Shown here piece by piece: positions 59,711 through 64,000 of a stretch of DNA of 64,000 bases (within the stretch, counting starts at the first letter, position 1; the number at the start of each line of letters is the position of its first letter). The notes under the pieces were generated by a model. It was not told the origin of the DNA. It did not search any database and saw nothing but the letters and a program-made list of their open reading frames with translations. The translations under genes and the position numbers were made by a program. The DNA lies in NCBI GenBank assembly GCA_029263315.1, contig JAJCXR010000003.1:128615-192614 (forward strand). The letters run 5' to 3'. The stretch comes from Acidobacteriota bacterium. GTDB taxonomy: Bacteria; Acidobacteriota; Thermoanaerobaculia; Multivoradales; J023.

Positions 59711-62700
59711 ATGAACAAGAACCACCAGCGCTGCGCCTGCCTCGCCCTCTTGCTCATTGCCCTGAGCACCATTCCCACCCCGGTGGCAGCGGAGCCACTG
59801 CGGGAGGCCGCCCCCGAGGATCTCTTCGCTGTGCGCCTGGTGACCCCGCCCGACGAGCTGATCGAGGATCAGCTGCCGCTGCTCTTTCAGGTCTTTGGCC
59901 CCTACGATGGAAAACCCCTGGCGGGAGTGCCGATGGAGGTGAGCATCACCCTCGAGGGGGACGGGACTGAGGAACGGTCACGACATCAGCTGGTCAGCGA
60001 CGCCTCCGGCGAAGCAGATTTGCTCGTCGAGCTTGCGGCGACCCGCCGCGCCGCTTTGGAGGTGGACATCGAGGCCACGGCGAGGCGCCGGGGCCTGAGC
60101 ATGCAGCTCAACAAGACCGTCTATCCCGCAAGTCGTCCATATGCCTTGGTGTCGACCGATCGCAGCCTCTATCAGCCCGGCCAAACCCTCCATGCAAGGG
60201 GTCTGTGGTTGGATTCCTTCGGCCGGCCCTCGGCCCGGGAAACGGTGAGCTGGAAGATCGATGACGCCAAGGGCCGCACCATGACGGTGGTCGAGGGAAG
60301 GACGTCGGAGATGGGCATCGCCAGTTTCGACTGGACGATTCCGAGCCATGCAGAGAGCGGCGACTACTCCATCGACATCACCCCCAACCCTAACTACGAC
60401 AGCGTCTTTTTCCGTGTTCGAGCCTACGAAACGGCGACTCTGCTCATCGAGGTGGAACCCGAGAAACCGGTGGTCTTGCCGGGGGAAGAAGCGTCGGTGA
60501 CGGTGATCGCCCGGCTCCCCAACGGGGACCCCATGGTCGGCGCGATGGTCGAGATCTTCGCCGATCCACTCCACAGGTCGTCCTGGGAAGCGGCCGATGA
60601 GCCCCTCGGAGGAGATTCGCGCCCTGTGACGGACATCGCATCGACCGCCGACCGCCTCCCCCTGGTGCGCACCGACACCCAAGGCCGGGCGGTACTATCG
60701 TTGGCGCTGGACGATGCTTTCGACGAGCTCTCCGAGGACAATGGAATGAAGGACTTGCCCCTGCGGGTCCGGGTCACCGACCCGCTCGGCCAGCGATCGG
60801 AGAGCCTCGCTTTCACTCAACGCCTGAGCACTTACCCGATCCACCTCTACGGCGTGGGTTTGAGGCCTCACCGGGACAACCCTTCAGCGGTGCCTGCCAA
60901 CCTTTTTGTCTTCTCGCAGCGGGCCAACGGCGAGCCGGTCTCCACTTGGGTCGAGGTGCAACGGCGATTGTCCGCGGGCCACCTACGGAGCTTGGGCAAG
61001 GTGCAAACGAGCTCCCTGGGCGTCGCCGACCTGGGACATCTTCCCATCGGCCCCCAGGACGACATCGTGCTGCTGGCCACCGCCGGGCCGGACGACGACG
61101 CAGCCCTGTTAGGGCGCTCAGAGCCCTATTGGCGCCGCGCCGCGGATCTCGACATGCTGATCCCTCGGCCCCTACGACGCTCGACGGAAGCCGTCGAGCT
61201 GACCGTCCGTGGCATGCGTCCCGCGTCCCGCGTACGCCTCGATGTCTATCGCCAACAAACCCTGGTGGCGCAACAGCTCGTGCCCTACACCGGGCCGACC
61301 GCGGAGGTCCGCATCCCCTACCGGGAGAGCTTCAGGGGGCCCCTGAATATCGTCGCCCAAGATCTCGATCCCCACCGGCACTACCATGGGGAGGCAACCG
61401 ATATCAAAGTGGTGAGCTACCCCCTCGCCGACCAGGCCCCCCATCTGACGCTGCACAGTGACCAACCGGAGTACCGTCCCGGAGATACGGCACAGCTGAC
61501 CTTGCAGCACGACGCAGGTAATGTCGGCGCTCCGCCGAGGCCCTACGAAGGGTCCGCCGTCGCCGTCGCCATCGTCGACGCCGCCAGTCATGCTCGGCAG
61601 GTCAGCGATGATTTGGGGAACGAAGCGTCGTTGCTGCGCCACCTCTGGATATTGGAACGCTGGGAAGATCCGGAGAGCTTGGCGCAAGGCGGTTGGACCC
61701 TGGCCGAGCTGCGTGCCCTACCGGCCGACCAGCGATTTGGCGATGAGGCCCAAATGGTGGCCCGGGGTCTCCTCGCCGACACCTATATCAACGAACCCCT
61801 CCACACCGTGTCCAATCCTCTCGACGCCCCCCGTCGCCACCTGAAGGCCTTCTTTGAACAGATGGATGTCCAGCTGCATCCCATCTTGGCCAGGTTGCGA
61901 CGGGCCGCCCCCGAGGCGGTCGACGATGTTGGCACTTTTGTCGCAGCGCTGCGACATCGAGGGGTGAGCTGGGAGACCCTGCGGGACCCCTGGAATGAGC
62001 CTTTCCGGATCGAAAGCGACATCTTCTACGATCAACGTCGTTTCAACATCTTCTCCAACGGCTGGGATCGCACCCCCGGAACGGCCGATGACTTCGTCGC
62101 TTGGAGCGTCCAATGGCCCTACGCCATACACCTCGGAATGGCCATCACGGCGGTGGTCGGCGACGCCTTCAACGACGACCAGAGGTTGCTCGTCAGCGAG
62201 GATCAAGTCATCGCAGCCCTGGCCTCCCGGGGTATCACCTGGTCCGAGGAACGGGACCCGTGGGGACAGCCTTTTTTCATCGCTTGGGACGACTATAGCG
62301 ACGGTTACGGCGGCGCCCTCTCTGTGAAACTGATGAGCCGGGGTCCCGACGGGCTGAGGGATGTCGACGAACGGACGACGGACGACCCGGGCCACGGCGA
62401 CGACAGCCTGGCATGGCGGTCCTATCTGCCCTGGAGCGTGACCTACCAGGGCGCTCTTCAGCTCGCCCTGCAGCGAGCCCCGAAACAGGCCATCGACTTG
62501 AGCGACGGACCTACCCTGCGCCAGGGTCTGGCGGCCCAGGGTGTGGATACGACCACCTGGAAGGACCCGTGGGGACACCCCGTCTATTTCAAGCTCAGCC
62601 AGTCCACCGACTTCGTCGACGACTGGCGTCTCGACGCCGAAGGGCGGTCGACGCCAGAGCCGGTGCGCCGTACCTTCGACGTCATCCATCTGTGGTCGGC

Positions 62701-64000
62701 AGGTCCCGACGGCCAAGCCGGCACCTCGGATGACACCAAGGTCGGCAGGGTGCGACATCCCCGGGGCGAAAGCGAACCGTTCTTCAGCCCGATCGGCGAC
62801 GGTCCGGCGAGCCACAGTCCTGCGAGCCACAGTCCTGCGAGCCACAGCCCTCCGGGCGACATCGACCCCGAGCACGGCTTGCTCACCGGCCGCGTCTTGA
62901 CGGAAGAGGGCTTTGCCGTCCCCGGCAGCCTCGTTACCGTGCTTCGAAGCGTTGAAAGCAAGACTTGGACGACCCATACCGACACCACCGGGCAATTCAG
63001 CTTCGCTTTGCCGGAGGGGGATTACCGTGTAAAGGCCGAGCTGGAAGGTTTCACCAGCATCGTCTTCCCCGAGGTGCCGGTGCGCAGCCAAACGCGCACC
63101 CGCCTGCGCCTGACCTTAAGCCTCCATTGGCAAACGGAAACCGTCATGGTCACGGCGGAATCCCCGGTCGCCGAGAGTGGCATCGAAGAGCCGCCGACGG
63201 CCAAAGCACCGCGCCCGTCCTCGACACCGCGCCTGCGCAAGGACTTCCCCGAAACCCTGTTCTGGATGGCGGAGGGGCACACCGATGCCGACGGACGATT
63301 ACAGCTCGACGTACCGTTGGCGGACAGCATCACCACCTGGCAAGTGGCGGCCTTGGCATCGGATACACGGGGTCGGGTCAGCGCCGCAGAGCACACCTTG
63401 GTGGTCGACCAACCCTTCTTCCTGCAGCCGGACCTGCCCCCGCTGCTCACCGTCGGCGACACCATCGCCCTGCCGGTGCAGGTGCACAACAAAACCGGCC
63501 ACACCTTGGACACGGAGTTGCGCCTGCGGGTGGAGTCTTCCGGCAGGGCGGAGACCGACAATACGGAGACCGGTAAGGCGACAGACCGTTACTCCAGCCT
63601 GAGTCGCACCTTGCCCAAGGGCGCCTCACAATTCAGCCTATGGCAGCCCTTCGAGACACCGGGAGAGGCCACCGTCCGCTGGACGGCCGAGGCTCGGCCG
63701 ACCCCTGGGACGGCGTTCGAAGACGGCGCCGGACCCACCGGCGACGCGGTGCAAAAGACCATCCAAGTGACGCCCCATGGATCGCCTCGAGTGAGCGTCC
63801 AAAGCCGCTTGCTGCGCCATGGGGCAACGACCTCTCTGGCAGCACCCCAGGACGCCCTGCCCATCGACGCCATGGGGTCCGTCGGCGAGCTCGAGATCGT
63901 GATCTATGAAGGCCTCGACGATCATCTGCTCGGCGCTTTGGACGGCTTGGAGAGCCAACCCACCGGCTGCGCCGAGCAAATCACCGCCAGCGCCTGGCTG
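59711..64000 (+). CDS. Alpha-2-macroglobulin family protein with GspG-like modules (partial, 3' end cut)
   Basis: An uninterrupted frame of 1430 codons continues past the window. A signal peptide (ACLALLLIALSTIPTPVAA) has no lipobox. An MG2-type domain contains TDRSLYQPGQTLHARG at about 148-163. Three modules start with Asp-Pro-Trp at 759, 849 and 952 and end with GPDG/GT-x-DD-type loops, like type II pseudopilin GspG C-termini. A carboxypeptidase-regulatory-like domain is at about 1057-1130. The A2M bait/thioester-linked segment (about 1179 onwards) leads to the thioester Cys1420 in GCAEQ, a variant of GCGEQ. Such proteins trap proteases in the periplasm. A 15-bp tandem repeat (62804-62848) encodes a Pro-Ala-Ser-His linker. 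Confidence 0.9.
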   Translation, partial: MNKNHQRCACLALLLIALSTIPTPVAAEPLREAAPEDLFAVRLVTPPDELIEDQLPLLFQVFGPYDGKPLAGVPMEVSITLEGDGTEERSRHQLVSDASGEADLLVELAATRRAALEVDIEATARRRGLSMQLNKTVYPASRPYALVSTDRSLYQPGQTLHARGLWLDSFGRPSARETVSWKIDDAKGRTMTVVEGRTSEMGIASFDWTIPSHAESGDYSIDITPNPNYDSVFFRVRAYETATLLIEVEPEKPVVLPGEEASVTVIARLPNGDPMVGAMVEIFADPLHRSSWEAADEPLGGDSRPVTDIASTADRLPLVRTDTQGRAVLSLALDDAFDELSEDNGMKDLPLRVRVTDPLGQRSESLAFTQRLSTYPIHLYGVGLRPHRDNPSAVPANLFVFSQRANGEPVSTWVEVQRRLSAGHLRSLGKVQTSSLGVADLGHLPIGPQDDIVLLATAGPDDDAALLGRSEPYWRRAADLDMLIPRPLRRSTEAVELTVRGMRPASRVRLDVYRQQTLVAQQLVPYTGPTAEVRIPYRESFRGPLNIVAQDLDPHRHYHGEATDIKVVSYPLADQAPHLTLHSDQPEYRPGDTAQLTLQHDAGNVGAPPRPYEGSAVAVAIVDAASHARQVSDDLGNEASLLRHLWILERWEDPESLAQGGWTLAELRALPADQRFGDEAQMVARGLLADTYINEPLHTVSNPLDAPRRHLKAFFEQMDVQLHPILARLRRAAPEAVDDVGTFVAALRHRGVSWETLRDPWNEPFRIESDIFYDQRRFNIFSNGWDRTPGTADDFVAWSVQWPYAIHLGMAITAVVGDAFNDDQRLLVSEDQVIAALASRGITWSEERDPWGQPFFIAWDDYSDGYGGALSVKLMSRGPDGLRDVDERTTDDPGHGDDSLAWRSYLPWSVTYQGALQLALQRAPKQAIDLSDGPTLRQGLAAQGVDTTTWKDPWGHPVYFKLSQSTDFVDDWRLDAEGRSTPEPVRRTFDVIHLWSAGPDGQAGTSDDTKVGRVRHPRGESEPFFSPIGDGPASHSPASHSPASHSPPGDIDPEHGLLTGRVLTEEGFAVPGSLVTVLRSVESKTWTTHTDTTGQFSFALPEGDYRVKAELEGFTSIVFPEVPVRSQTRTRLRLTLSLHWQTETVMVTAESPVAESGIEEPPTAKAPRPSSTPRLRKDFPETLFWMAEGHTDADGRLQLDVPLADSITTWQVAALASDTRGRVSAAEHTLVVDQPFFLQPDLPPLLTVGDTIALPVQVHNKTGHTLDTELRLRVESSGRAETDNTETGKATDRYSSLSRTLPKGASQFSLWQPFETPGEATVRWTAEARPTPGTAFEDGAGPTGDAVQKTIQVTPHGSPRVSVQSRLLRHGATTSLAAPQDALPIDAMGSVGELEIVIYEGLDDHLLGALDGLESQPTGCAEQITASAWL
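62804..62848 (+). repeat. 15-bp tandem repeat in the alpha-2-macroglobulin gene
   Basis: Three 15-bp units (CCTGCGAGCCACAGT and variants) encode repeated Pro-Ala-Ser-His-Ser in the linker before the carboxypeptidase-regulatory-like domain. Confidence 0.85.

Noticed and set aside
61718..63091. A 457-codon open frame antisense to the alpha-2-macroglobulin gene
   Set aside because: The plus-strand frame is continuous with strong domain content; the antisense frame has no recognisable features.

Overview
The window looks like chromosomal DNA from a GC-rich, Gram-negative, aerobic heterotroph, most likely an Acidobacteriota relative (Thermoanaerobaculia-like). The grounds are outer-membrane biogenesis proteins (a TamB/BamA-type polypeptide), a TatBC pair, Ser/Thr kinase-TPR plus ECF sigma pairs, sulfatase-like proteins with TPR tails, secreted proteins ending in an FE(S/T)GxTxxW tail, and the MoxR/DUF58/DUF4129 and SpoIIM/RDD families. 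The taxon is an inference; there is no rRNA or tRNA gene to anchor it.

Layout. 38-3256 (-): tatB-like, tatC, SpoIIM-like and RDD genes in a tightly coupled operon. 3363-5054 (+): S41 C-terminal processing protease, probably leaderless. 5163-9674 (-): fadA, a fadN-type beta-oxidation enzyme, and exonuclease III. 9822-16295 (+): a 2157-aa TamB-BamA/TamA fusion. 16319-17472: a Y1 (RAYT/IS200-like) transposase between long direct repeats. 17523-26948: a PLP decarboxylase, then two TPR sulfatase-like proteins flanking an M36 metalloprotease. 26961-30676 (-): leucine-type dehydrogenase, allantoicase, allantoinase. 30864-32453 (+): selO. 32929-37323 (+): a mini matrixin, a secreted unknown, a DUF3179 protein and a glucose/sorbosone dehydrogenase-like beta-propeller. 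37753-41063: a secreted PQQ-like propeller (-), divergent from two secreted unknowns (+). 41105-44340 (-): ECF sigma factor and Ser/Thr kinase-TPR. 44411-49213 (-): xdhA-xdhB-xdhC. 49210-51150: a second RAYT module with GGTGCC-N-GGCACC palindromes, bracketed by 62-bp direct repeats. 51157-57298 (-): a membrane operon with zinc-finger protein, membrane protein, DUF4129, DUF4350, MoxR ATPase and DUF58. 57545-59565 (+): divergent zinc-finger/RDD, zinc-finger/DUF4190-like and small membrane genes. 59711-64000 (+): alpha-2-macroglobulin family protein, cut by the window end.

How the parts fit. Purine breakdown is represented twice (xanthine dehydrogenase with its XdhC maturation factor; allantoinase and allantoicase), without uricase or later steps in view. 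Envelope biogenesis and surveillance recur throughout: Tat export, CtpA-type protease, TamB/BamA fusion, MoxR/DUF58 complex and alpha-2-macroglobulin. Many secreted hydrolases suggest a protein- and polymer-degrading lifestyle.

The most unusual items are the single-chain TamB-BamA; the alpha-2-macroglobulin carrying three GspG (type II pseudopilin)-like modules; three neighbouring membrane proteins sharing one eight-ligand zinc module around the MoxR operon; and the RAYT module whose insertion appears to have duplicated the DUF58-xdhA junction, leaving a ghost copy of the xdhA start codon. No CRISPR array, tRNA, rRNA, prophage or replication origin was recognised.
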